Below, one piece after another: positions 37,345-47,903 of a DNA stretch of 64,000 bases; position 1 is the first letter of the stretch, and every line of letters starts with the position of its first letter. A program made the translations under genes and the position numbers. Below the pieces are notes generated by a model. It saw only the letters and a program-made list of their open reading frames with translations, had not been told where the DNA came from and did not search any database. Origin of the DNA: Gaeumannomyces sp. JS-464 (Eukaryota > Ascomycota > Sordariomycetes > Magnaporthales > Magnaporthaceae). The stretch lies in assembly GCA_002197995.1 (NCBI GenBank), contig NGZR01000007.1, positions 144,399-208,398 on the forward strand, given 5' to 3'.

Positions 37345-37368
37345 TTTTTTTTTTTTTTTTTTTTTTTT
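37345..37368. repeat. 24-base poly(dT) tract
   Basis: Uninterrupted T run downstream of the bZIP gene. Confidence 0.9.
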
Positions 37369-40227
37369 GGCTTGTGCCGCCGCTCATTGGGCGAAAGTCC
37401 GAGCCGAGTTTCTTGTGTAACCGTCCACTTTGCCATGGTTCATGGAGTGGAGAGAGAGGATGGATCGTCGCTGTCCGCCAGGACCCGCAATGGATGGCCT
37501 GCAAAAAAGAACAAAGCCCCGTTTGCCGGAGACGAGTGGTGGCCTTGCAGGAATGGGAATCCAGTCGAGTCAATCCTGGGCTGCTCTGGAGAGGTACCAG
37601 CCGATCTGGTGGATGATACTCCGTGTCCGTGATCGAGACTTTATCGTCGCCTTTTTCTTTTTTTCTTTTTTTTGCAGATTTATTTTCTCCAAGCCTCCTG
37701 TACCTCGAGTTGCCCCGCGCCGGAACACCTTCTTCATCAGGTGCATCAAAGCGAGGGAGAAGGGTCCCTCACAACCGGCTTCCAGCATTTTTCATTTTGC
37801 GATCGGGTACCGTACCCGGGCGTCAAGCCAGGGCCACACAGTTCACCAAGCAATGGGGATTCTATTTCCTTGTCCTGTGGGGTCGACCATGGGAGCTCGC
37901 GCGAGGCGAGAAACCGCCCTTTCGGCCGACCTCGTCCATGTCCAATTTAAACGGAGGGGCCCCCGAAAAGTCTGCCTCAGGCTGGCGCAGTGTTTATTCT
38001 GGGCGGGCCGGCCATGCGTGGCACTTTTCTCGTTGCAACGCTTTACGACGAGGGGGGGGATCATTGTGTCAAAGCCGAGAAATACGGAGGCCAGCCCAGG
38101 CTTGTGCGTGATGGAACTGGGAACATGGGAGAGCCTGAGACTGGGAGTTCGCGACCGTCACAAGACCCTCCCTCTCCGAAGAGGAAGCTCGTAAAGCAAC
38201 ACCTGCCTACACGATGCACCCCGCCACTTCCGTTTTTTTGCCTCTCTGCCTCTGCCTCAGTATCTCGTTGCTTCGGTCGCAGAAGGCTGGGGGCCCCGCA
38301 GAAACTCGACATGCCGTCCGCATGGTCCGCTCTAAAACGACCTTTGGGGGAGCTGGGGAGCTCGGGTCCGGACGCGTCACGTTTGAAAGTGTGTGTTACA
38401 CAAAGATAGCAGGTTTACATGCACAGGGCACACGGCTCCATGTTCCTGCTTGTTGGTTGCTGGCTGCACCGGTCCCGAGTGGTCCGAGCGACTGGCTCCG
38501 CTGCGAGCCGCATTCCTCTCTCTTCCTCTCCTCCCCTTTCTTGCTGCTGCTGCCAGCCGTGGCGGAAATATTGCGCCGTATTAGGCATGGCTCTCCGTGG
38601 GGTTTCGTTATGTGCCCGCCTGCCACTCTATGGGAGTGAGGGGGTTGCCAAACAGCTCCCTCGTGACTGTGACTTGCGTCGGCTTGTCTATATGCCTAGG
38701 TACGTACTTTGTCCAGCATTGTCGGTACAGTAGGTGGCTATTCCCTGTGCTGGGTGCATGGGACTGTTGCTTGTTCGCGCATGACGAGCAGCCCATGTCG
38801 ACGAGAAAAGAGAACAAGGGGCAAAAGGGGAAATAGGAGACGAAGAAGCAGGCATTCGCGGCCACCAGCGAATAGAAAAGGCCAGAACGGTCGCTTCATT
38901 TTAGCATGCGGTTGAGATGTGATGCACGAGCCTCTTGGCCGCTGTCATGTTGCATCCAAGGCTGAAATCTGGAATTTTGGGAGCGCCTTAGCAGCCGCTG
39001 ATAATGGGCTGCCGGCTTTGGGCGGGAGAGTCGGGCGACAGGGAAGCACATGAGAGGATCGTGCAGCTTGCATCTTTAGCCTGCCAGATGGAGAGATAGA
39101 GCGAGCGCAAAACAAGGTTGTAGAAAGGTTGCTGCATTCTGTTTTCCCTGGCGTTGGACGGCCAAGGCAACGGTTGGCCACGGCCCTTTGTCCGGTCCGG
39201 CCAATTGGCGGCGGTGGCTTGAAACCATGGCCGTCCTGCGGCCGAACTTGGAAGGAGAGCCGGCGAGACCAAGATAAAGGCGCGCTAAGCCCCCCTCCCC
39301 GCGCAACGTCACGCAGCGCCGTCCGTCTGGTTGTGAGGGCTGGCTCTGCTGGGGGCAGGAAGCGAGGACACGGCGGCGCTCGTTTCGCCTTCTTTCGGCT
39401 CTGTCCGTCCGTCGTGTTCTTTTGCCGTTGGGCGTCTTGCCGGTTGCACGAGGCAGACAGGCCACCGCGCACAGCAGTCTATTTACAGTTTACAGTCAGG
39501 GCGCCAGTCGGGGCGCTGGGCTGGGGCTCGGGGTCGACTAGTCGCGGAACCTTGACAGCCTCTGCCTGGCGTCAGCCCAGTTGGGTGCACGCGCCACACG
39601 GGATGGCGCCACACGCTCGCAGGGCTGTTGACAAGCCACATGTCAATCGGAAGGTCCCAAGGGGTTGGGCCCACCCCAGACGGGGATTCTCCCAGTCGGC
39701 ATGGATGACGTCCCTTACGGTTCAGGGGGAGGAGAGACGTTGACGTTGCCACAGTCGGCAAATTGACTTTGACAAAACTCGGCAGGTGCTCTCGTGTTTG
39801 CTCTCGTGTCTCTTCTTTTCTCCTCACCGTCAATTCGCTCTTTTAGTCGCTCTCACAAAAGGTACGTCTGCACCCTCTCGGGACAAAACACATGTCCTGT
39901 CCTGTCCTGTCCAGTCCAGGTTTTTAGTGCTCGCTACTGACGTCCACACCGAGCCCCCTTCGGACCGGACATGTCGACGCATTCGGCAGTCCAGCCGCGG
40001 CCAGGCTCGGGCTAAGGCAGAGGCAGACGCCAGCCGCCGCCCTTCGGGGCTAAGGGCCTCCAAAGACGGAATGGTCCAGGCCTGCCGCTGCCCTGCCTCG
40101 CTCCTTGGCCACACAGCACCAAGCTGATCCTTCGCGCTCCTTAGGCTACGCCCGCCGCAGCACACGAAACCCGTGGCACAGCAAAAGCCTCGCCCACACT
40201 CATTTTGTCATTTTGATATCTGCACCA

Positions 40228-41580
40228 ATGGCGGCTGTTGCTCAGGACAGCTTCATCTTTGGTGGTGACCAGTAAGTACGTCACCCGGCATTTCTCGTGT
40301 CGTGGCGCCCCTCCCAAACTCCTTTCGGGCCATCCCTGCCCTCCTGCGCGAGAATGGGGAAACCGTGGCTCGTGGCTCCGGACCCCATGGGGTTTCGTGT
40401 CGCCCTCCGTTTTCCCAAGCCCATGACGGTTGTCCGAGATGGCCTCGGAACTAGATCCTCTCCTCGAATCTTGTTCCCTTTTTCGGCCTTTTAGCGCCCC
40501 AGAAAGATGCCCGGCAACGTTACTCATGGTCTGTGCTCCATGGACGCAAAATCAAAGCTGCTCAACGTCATCGCCGGGACACAAAAGTCTCCGGGCGGGA
40601 TGCACGAACCCCTTGGCGCCCCGGCCGCACGAACGGTGGAGACCGGTAGCGCCGGAATACCCATTAGCCCCCACCCCCCTTTCAGCCTGGAGCGGGCCGA
40701 GACTGATTGGTGGAACGCCGGCGCAGCCCGTGGGATGCGTCCCGCTTTCAGGCGTCCGACGATCGCGTCCGGGGCGGCGTTTCGGTCTCCTTCCTGGATG
40801 TGGGGCCGTCCCCCTCCGACGCCGGCCGCACCGCCGCCACTTTTCACGGCCAGCAATACCACCGCCCTCGACGGCGCCGGCTTCGCTTCGCAGCGGACCG
40901 TCGACCCTTCAAGGGCGACCTTACGGGCGTTTCCGGCCTCGTGGCCGAGATCATCGTGCCAACGCCGTCGGCAAAGGACGGCGGTGCCGCGTGCTCCCCC
41001 TTCATCCTCCTCCTCCTGCTGCAGCGCAGACGGCAAGCGCGGCAAGACCTTCACCGTCACGCTCAAGAACGACGTCCTGCCCCCTCTCCCCGACGGCCGC
41101 GAGCAGAGCACGGTGAGCTGGGAGTACGGCTTCTGCGTCCAGCCCGAGCAGGGCGACCAGGTCAAGACGCGCAGCGTCGAGATGCCCCTGTCCGACTTCA
41201 AGGCCACATACCGCGGCAGGGAGGTCAAGGACGCCACTCTGGACCTGGCAAACATCAAGCGCATCACGTTCATGATGAGGAGGTATGTTTTGCAATAACT
41301 CTCCTACCTTGGCAATGGAGCACCACCTCTGCGTCCGACAGAAGCTGAGAGGAGATTACTCTCGATCTGGAAATTCCAACATGTCTCGCGTGGCAGCTTC
41401 TTCGGTGAGCAGGACGGCGACTTCAACCTGACTATGAACTACCTCGCGGCCTCGGGCCCCGTCAAGGTCGTCGGCGCTGCTCTTCCTCAGAGTGATGCCG
41501 CTTCCACGGACGAGAAGCAGACGCCGGCCCCAACGGAGCGGCGGGGAGTCCTCGGTTGGCTGTACAGCTGGGTTAGGTAG
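40228..41580 (+). CDS. CIA30-domain protein (complex I intermediate-associated protein 30 family), two apparent frame breaks
   Basis: The CIA30/NDUFAF1 family assists assembly of mitochondrial complex I; fungi also carry CIA30-domain paralogues of unclear role. Exons: 40228-40271, 40727-40983, 41030-41282 and 41397-41580, about 245 residues. Motifs in order are FGGDHPWDASRF and ASDDRVRGG, then DGAGFASQRTVD, KGDLTGVSGLVAEI, TFTVTLKND, STVSWEYGF, FKATYRGRE, IKRITFMMRS and FFGEQDGDFNL. The tail is GVLGWLYSWVR. No clear mitochondrial presequence is visible, which fits a paralogue better than the classical assembly factor. The third intron (40984-41029) is only 46 nt with a weak gtgccg donor. Between about 40845-40860 and 40893-40905 the conserved sequence moves one frame over and back, a compensating pair of indels that I attribute to sequence error. 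Confidence 0.82.
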
Positions 41581-42722
41581 TTTCTTTCTTCCGGGCAGGG
41601 AGAGGGGTACTGATGGGGCCAAAATTCGATGCATCCTCTCGTGGGTGGAAGCTTGACGAAACGGGTTGCGTCCCGAAATTACCCCAATTATTCCTGCTGT
41701 GCACGTCTTGTGTATCGTCATGCCTCTCTGGTGGCCACCCAGGCGAGTTGGGCCTCGAACTACAACCTGGCCACGGGCTCAGGGGAAAGGTAGTGCCATG
41801 GAGAAATAGACGTCAATAATCTCCTTCGTATCGCGTGGGCGTTGTGACCCGCCACCCTTCAACTCCTCTTTCAACTTGCCATAGGCTACTCCATGTTCGC
41901 ATGGCAGGCATTACATATATATATGCCTTAACCCTAGTAAGGGGGAACTGACGAAGTACGGGACCAGCAGCCGATGAATCGAAGAGAGTCTAGGGTGGAA
42001 TGGTGCCTGGATTTGCCAATTCAGATCGCAAGAGACTGCCTAGGCCCTACGTGGACAAACAGAAGTAGGTCAAAAAGGGGGATCCGGATACTGAAGATTG
42101 TAAAGCGGAAACCCCAAAGAGCAAGCCACAGGCCGCGCCATCGCGGTCGGTCAACCGTCCAGAGTACACAAACGTGACATCCAACATTATCTGCTTCTTA
42201 AACGTTGGACATGGTTCGATGCTGTGTGATTCCTGGACTCTTCTAGTCGCAACCCCTCGACCAGATCGTCTCCACTTCATCCACTGGCATCCCCTTGTCT
42301 GCAGCCTACTTGCTCACTGTAGACCATCCAAGTCCACATTGCCCACTGGAAAGGAAAAAGGGAGGGAAACGAAAAAAAAAAAAGCTAAACAAACGCCCAT
42401 TGCTGAGAGAATATTACAAGAAAAAAGAACCCTGCGCGTATAAGTCATGTGAAAGCCAACCACCATTGCCAAAGGGAAGGCCTCGAAAGAAGGCCAAAGA
42501 CGTGACTTTCCGGCCAACTGGTAAGAGAAACCACGATGAAATGCAATCAAAGAAAGTCAAGAAACGCAGGAAGACAGAGGGTCCGTATACACGCTTTTAC
42601 GCTCTCGAGACTCCGCGTGCCTGAAACATGTTGCGCCGGGAGCAGCTAGGGCCAGATCCGCCGAAGCTGCAGCAGCTGACGAAGGTGGTTCCTCGGGAGG
42701 ATCGCCGCGGCTGATAGATCGC
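41581..42722. other. Convergent intergenic region
   Basis: This is the 3' space between the CIA30-domain gene (+) and the E2 gene (-). A 12-base A run is at 42372-42383. A 109-codon Lys/Arg-rich open frame (42295-42624, +) with a GRPRKK motif is present, but I do not consider it a supported gene. Confidence 0.55.
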
Positions 42723-44056
42723 TTAGACATCGTCCATCTTACCGGCCGGCTCCTCATCGTCGTCGTCGCCAAAGCTTGCGACGGAGGACATGTCGTCGTC
42801 ATCCTCGGTCTCGGCGCCCCCTTCGTTGGTCGTGTCACTGTTGGCGTACTTTTGTACGTACTCTGTTTGTAACGGCCTCGCCCGTCAGCTCAGCGATTAT
42901 GGTGTAAAGGGCCCAAGCTAGCCCACTCACCCTTGACCTTGGCATCGTAGCTTTTGGGCTCGCGCATGAGCAGCGCCGCAGCTTCGCCGTTCAGGGGGTC
43001 GGTCGGGTTCGGGTACCGCAGCAGTTGCGGCAGGAAGACCTCAAAGATGTTGATCATGTCGAACATGGGCGACCAGGTCTGGTTGATGACGTCCAGGCAG
43101 ACGGACCCGGATCTATAGAGGTGTTTTAAGACGATGGGCATTCGCCCGGAAAAACCCCTTAGTCCTTCCGATTCTCCTTTCTTCCTCTAAACCGAAGGGC
43201 TGCTTGGATATCCTGGGTAACGCCTGACTGGCCGTGGCAGCGTTCCCCCACCGGAAAGACTTACAGCTCGTCAATATTGGGGTGGAATATGCGGTTGACG
43301 AAGCCGATACTGGGAGATTTGTAGGGGTACTGGTCGGGGAGCTCGACATGGACTTTCCAGGTGCCGCCTTCGAAGGGGGCTGTTCCGGTTCGGTGGCTGT
43401 CAGCGGTCCCATCCTCACCCGCTTCTTCCCGTTGGTCCAGGCGTGCCGGGGCCGGCCGACTGGCCATGCCGCGTTTCGGTTCATGAAGTTACTGACTCTC
43501 TTGGGGTCCCTTGAATATGACGTAGAATTCTTGCCTGCGCGATTTGGAGTGGTCTCAGCACCAGCTGTGGAATCAAGAAGCAAAGCCCGTTGCAGATGGT
43601 CGAGTTCCCGGATACTCACACTAGACACACACGTCAGTCATTCGTTTGTAGACATGGCGGAGAGCACAAGGGGGCAAACGCAGGAGCAAGGATGACGAGG
43701 GCGGGAGCAGCGCTGGCATACTGTTGTCGTTGACCAGAGTGACCTCGTAGTCGCTCATGAACCTGCGCACGTCAGTAAGCGAAAGAGGCACAGGGCCGGC
43801 GCGCTCCTATCGTACATCCTGGCGGAAAGCAGATCAGTCGACAGTCATTTTCGGAAGAGGGGGGCGGCTGAGCCGGATCTGGCGTGTGCAGGACGAACTT
43901 CATGACCTAGACAGACGGGCGGGGAACATCCAGTCAGTCAGCAACCTGGCCGGCACTGGAAGGGGTATTTCCTATGATTCTGGGAGAACCACGAGCGTGC
44001 CGCGGGAGCTGGCATCGGCATACATCCGTCTCGATCCGCCGCCTCGGGCTACTCAT
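42723..44056 (-). CDS. ubc8: Ubiquitin-conjugating enzyme E2, Ubc8/UBE2H type, with a candidate 1-nt exon
   Basis: E2 enzymes carry ubiquitin as a thioester and pass it to substrates with an E3. Yeast Ubc8 works with the GID/CTLH ligase in degrading gluconeogenic enzymes. Exons in reading order: 44056-44024, 43906-43899 (8 nt), 43762-43722, 43620 (1 nt), 43534-43497, 43379-43265, 43112-42931 and 42862-42723. The sum is 558 nt, or 185 residues, the normal family size. Visible are the start [14 protein letters not shown] at 73-75, [13 protein letters not shown] with catalytic Cys84, and a long acidic C-terminal tail ending [10 protein letters not shown]. Without the single base at 43620 the CDS is 557 nt and the frame is lost. 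With it the text reads VNDNMQEFYV, as in UBE2H homologues as I recall them. Donors gttcgt (intron 2) and gtcagt (intron 5) are unusual. The alternative to a 1-nt exon is a missing base at the 43534/43535 junction. Confidence 0.93.
43620..43620 (-). other. Candidate single-nucleotide exon (T) of the Ubc8 gene
   Basis: On the minus strand the exon-3 end AACA is followed by a gtatgc donor. That intron (43621-43721, 101 nt) has an ACTGAC branch-like site 8 nt before its CTAG acceptor. One base, T, follows, and then a perfect gtgagt donor. The second intron (43535-43619, 85 nt) ends gcgcag, followed by GCAAGAATTC. Joining A, T and G creates the Met28 codon and keeps the frame. Confidence 0.6.
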
Positions 44057-45102
44057 TTTGACGGTCGGGGGTGTTTGCTTCGGCGGGGACTGGCAGGTTC
44101 TTCGATTCCGGGAACTGGCCCGACGCGGTTCGCAGTCGTCGAAGGGAGACGGCTTCGGAATCTGTCGGTGGGTCGGTCGGTCGCTCGGATCTGGGAGCGT
44201 CGCGAGGGGCGATGGAGAGGGAAGGGGTCGCACGAGCTGGGCTTGCTACTGGGTAGGGAGTCGGTTATGGAGGCACGTAGGTTAGACGGTCCGTATCGAA
44301 GACGGGAAGGCTAGACAAGATCGAAGGGATAGCGGAATTTTTAAGGAATGAAGAAGGGCAGCAGGAGACTTCGAAGGTGATGGTTTGTCGGGCCGAGTCA
44401 GGAGTCTGCTTTGAAGAAAGGCAGCGTCAGGTTACCCAACCTCAGGTGGTTTGGAGCTGCAAGCGGGGATTCAGCGATGATGTGGAGGCTGGTGATAAGC
44501 CAGGGTCATGGGTGCCCGATAAGCCAGCTGAGGGGCGGGACCGCTTGCGCTGAAAGTGGGCCGAAACCGGGGATGGACCTTCAGGTGCCGAGCGTGCTGA
44601 TCTTGGGCCTTTGTCTCGGAGCAAGCGACTTTCTGTTCTGTTTACTGGCCTCGAAAGAATCTCTAACCGTTCTATCCACTATAGGCCCAGCCCTCAAAAC
44701 TCTCATGTAGCCGCCAGACTGACGTGCTCGCGCCCAGCCCAAACCCATCATGTGTTTAGGGGCTCGTCCCTACTACATAGAAGATTGTCGCCGTCACCGT
44801 CGGATCCCCTGCTCCGGCCTTTTCCTCCTTGCGTAGCCTCTGAATCGTCAACAGGCGCGGGACTCAACAAGCATTACCGGATCTGGAAAGCCACCTGACC
44901 TCGATTGCAGGTTCGGCCGGGTCTTAAGACGGGGGCGGAGCCGACGAGAGTCAGTCAGTCCCCTTCGCCCTGCCCCTTGCTGAAGACGTCACCGAAAAGA
45001 GGTGTATCACCTGTGGCCTACGAGATAGAATAGTCTGCAGCTGAAGGTCGATGGTTGTCTTGTTTGAAATAGGAGGCCCAAATTAAGTGCAAGACAGTAC
45101 CT

Positions 45103-45133
<31 letters not shown>

Positions 45134-45840
45134 CCCTCTGCCACTCACATCCCCCACAGGATTCACCACCCCTCGGCAAAGTCCGCAATGACTGTTCCTG
45201 CCTGTCCCTGCCAACTCAAAAAGGCCGTTGAATCCTGGGGGCGACCTAGGTACTAGCAAGGCACGCGCTCTTTCAACCTCGGCATTCTGAAGGACCTTAT
45301 TTGGATTGACCATTGCACGCTTTTATCGATAGCCGCCAGCCAGGGGGCCCCACCCAGCCGCCTGCCTCAATGCCTGGCGCAACACCCTGCATCGCCCGCC
45401 CGCCCCACCCACTGCACTGCTTCTGCGATTTCTGCGACGCAAGTCACTCGCGGCGCTAAACCATGTGGCTGCGGTACCTTTCGCGCACGCTGGATCCGGG
45501 CGGGCGGACACCGCCAGAGGGACCAGACCCCAGCACGGAAACTGGGAGAAGGAAAAAAAAAACCAAACCACCAGCGGAGTCTATGGTGATACTGGATTGT
45601 ACGCGAGTAAAAACCATCATGACCCAGCTTATTAAAGCAGCGAGAGCACGCGCCCAATAATTTCGCAATGCGACTTGAATTCTTGTTTCCTTTTCTTTAT
45701 TCTTTTTCCAGACTGCATACACACGAGGTATTTGTCGCCCTTGAACAGCCAACATTCAGTCATTTGACATTGGCTACACATAAAGTATCTTATACTTGGC
45801 TGCACTGCCTAATTCTCGCGGCAACCCGCGTACCGTAAAC
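44057..45840. other. Divergent intergenic region between the E2 gene and panB
   Basis: This is promoter space for both genes, with no supported coding region. It contains an (AACAGC)5 repeat at 45103-45132 and a CCTAGGTA motif near 45244-45253. Confidence 0.55.
45103..45132. repeat. (AACAGC)5 hexanucleotide repeat
   Basis: Five perfect AACAGC units, 30 bases, lie about 0.7 kb upstream of panB. Confidence 0.9.
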
Positions 45841-46967
45841 ATGCAACCGTCTGTCATCCCATCCGCACTGGCCAGGTCGCGTGCCTCGATGGCCGCCAGC
45901 AGTGGCTACACCACCGCGCTGCGTCAAACGATCCAGCCCCTCAGTTGCGCCAGGCGACCCCTAACCCTGGCCCACTGCCCCTGGCCCCAATCCCAACCCC
46001 AGCACCAACACCAACACCACAGCCAGCAGCCGCTGCATCGGCGTAGGTATAGCTCGCACTCCCCATGGGCACGCCGCCGCCCAACCAGCGGAAGAAGGTC
46101 ACGCTGGGCACTCTGCGCGCCATGCACCGCAAGGGCGAGCCCATAACCGTCATGACGGCCCACGACTTCCCCAGTGCCCACGTGGCTGACGCCGCTGGTA
46201 TGGACGTCATCCTCGTCGGCGATAGTCTGGCCATGGTCGCCCTGGGCATGGATGACACGAGCGAGGTGGTTGTCGACGAGATGCTGCTGCACTGCCGCTC
46301 CGTCGCTCGCGCCACAAAGTCCGCCTTCACCGTCGGCGATCTCCCGATGGGGTCGTACGAGATCTCGCCCGAACAGGCCCTGGCTACCGCCATCCGCTTC
46401 ATCAAGGATGGCCGGGTCCAGGCCGTGAAGCTCGAGGGAGGGCGGGAGATTGCCCCCACAATCCGCCGCCTCACCGCCGCCGGCATCCCGGTCCTGGGCC
46501 ACGTCGGCCTGACCCCGCAGCGCCAGCACGCCCTCGGCGGTTTCCGCGTTCAGGGCCGCACCGCTGCTGGTGCCGCTGCCGTGCTGGAGGACGCCCTCGC
46601 GGTCCAGGAGGCTGGGTGCTTCGCCACCGTCCTCGAGGCCGTGCCTGCCGAGGTCGCCGCCCTGATAACTAGTCGCCTGCGCATCCCCACCATTGGCATC
46701 GGTGCTGGCAACGGTTGCTCCGGCCAGGTGCTGGTCCAGGTCGACATGACGGGAAATTTCCCTCCGGGCCGCTTCCTGCCCAAGTTCGTCAAGCAGTACG
46801 GTAACGTCTGGGCCGAGTCGTTCAGGGCCATCGAGGCTTACCGCGATGATGTCAAGTCTCGCGCCTACCCAGCCACCGAACACACCTACCCTATCCCGCC
46901 CGAGGAGCTGGCCGTATTCACTGCTAGGCTCGAGAAGGCCGATGCAGAGAATCAGTCTTCTTCGTAA
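45841..46967 (+). CDS. panB: 3-methyl-2-oxobutanoate hydroxymethyltransferase (ketopantoate hydroxymethyltransferase, PanB)
   Basis: The enzyme makes ketopantoate from 2-oxoisovalerate and methylene-tetrahydrofolate, the first committed step of pantothenate and CoA synthesis. The catalytic domain from 46065 contains MTAHDFPSAHVADAAGMD, ILVGDSLAMVALG, VGDLPMGSYE, VKLEGG, VLGHVGLTPQ and the PTIGIGAGNGCSGQVLV block, all typical of PanB. Upstream, from ATG 45841, a frame rich in Arg, Ser, Ala and His and without acidic residues (MQPSVIPSALARSRASMAAS ... RRRYSSHSP) looks like a mitochondrial presequence. It is joined to the catalytic frame only if one C is added to the CCCC at 46061-46064; this gives 375 residues. 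I take that as an under-called homopolymer; otherwise translation would start at 46065 without a presequence. The gene converges on ATG12. Confidence 0.95.
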
Positions 46968-47252
46968 ATCGATCTTGGCTTCTTGCTTTAGTCAGCATCT
47001 TGGTTTATCTCATCATAGCAGCCATGCAGGAGTGCATGCTGTTAGGCATCAGTGGCGTTTGTTTGGGAGGCTGATATACCTTGCGTCGTTTTTCTCCTTG
47101 CTCACTTCCCTGTCACCTGTTTCCTCTTTATTGTTTGGACATGGAGATGTAGCAACCCTGCAAGAACAGATGCCGAAGAGGTGATAGCACTCGCTCAGGA
47201 TAGATGATACATATTCTTTCGTGGTCAAAGCAGTCGGTCGCCTGGCGGCGCT

Positions 47253-47903
47253 TCATCCGAAAGCTGGCGTCATGGAGTATGCCACGTTCAGTTGGCCGTT
47301 GGAGTCCTTGAAGCACTGCAGAGAATTCGCATGTGATCAGTAAGAACAATGTACACCCACATCGACCGCAGGGGAGAGACAGGGCCCACCCACCCGGTGG
47401 AGGTTCCCGACGATCTCGTCGAGCGCCGGCGCAAACGTCGAGTTGACGTAGAGGAAGACGCTGTCCGTCGGCGCGACCTGGAGCTTGCGCCGCAGGTACA
47501 GGACGACAAACTCGAAGCGCTGCGACGCGCTGATCTTGCTCAGCTCCTGCTTGAGCGGCGGCGCGCTGCCGCCCACGGGCTTGAAGCGCACCACCACCTT
47601 GAGGTTGGCGGGGAAGGCACCCGCGTCCGCCAGCGCCGCCGTCGCGTCGCGCGGCAGCTGGCTCAGCATCACCGACGCCGTCATGGTCAGCGGTATGTCG
47701 TCGCCGCCGCCGTCTTGGCCGTTGCCGTCCGCGTCCGCGTCCGCGTCCGCCACATCGTCGGGCACGCCGGGCGATGCCGTGCCGCGGGGTGGTGATGTCG
47801 CCGCTCCTGCTGCGGTCTGGGCGCCGCCCGCGGTGGGCGTGGACGAGCTTGATGCTGACGGCTGTCGCAGGCGCGGGCTCCTGTATCTTGGCGGGGGTGA
47901 CAT
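47253..47903 (-). CDS. atg12: Autophagy ubiquitin-like protein ATG12
   Basis: ATG12 is conjugated through its C-terminal glycine to ATG5 by ATG7 and ATG10; the conjugate promotes ATG8 lipidation at the phagophore. Exons are 47903-47394 and 47315-47253, split by a 78-nt intron (gtgggt..ctgcag), giving 190 residues. The first ~95 residues are low-complexity (Ser, Ala, Gly, Asp) with an Asp-rich stretch. The ubiquitin-like domain follows: [47 protein letters not shown], then [20 protein letters not shown]. The protein ends in Gly190 with no processing extension, as expected for ATG12. An in-frame upstream ATG at 47996 would add 31 residues that look non-coding, so I start at 47903. The domain shows no frame break. 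Confidence 0.96.

Larger units (their letters stand above)
35531..40227. other. Gene-poor tract downstream of the bZIP gene
   Basis: I see no supported gene in 4.7 kb. It continues the character of the tract upstream: T runs at 36030-36043, 36630-36641 and 37345-37368, short repeats, and open frames of up to 254 codons without domains. The last few hundred bases are promoter for the CIA30-domain gene. Confidence 0.55.

Noticed and set aside
13278..40227. RIP-mutated repeats or transposon remnants as an explanation of the gene-poor tract
   Set aside because: The DNA is not AT-rich, shows no TA-rich stop-laden decay, and I see no transposase or reverse-transcriptase motif or terminal repeats.
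42295..42624. 109-codon Lys/Arg-rich frame with a GRPRKK (AT-hook-like) motif
   Set aside because: The basic composition follows from an A-rich stretch (A12 run and GAAAG repeats). A single short motif is not enough, and it sits in a convergent 3' region.
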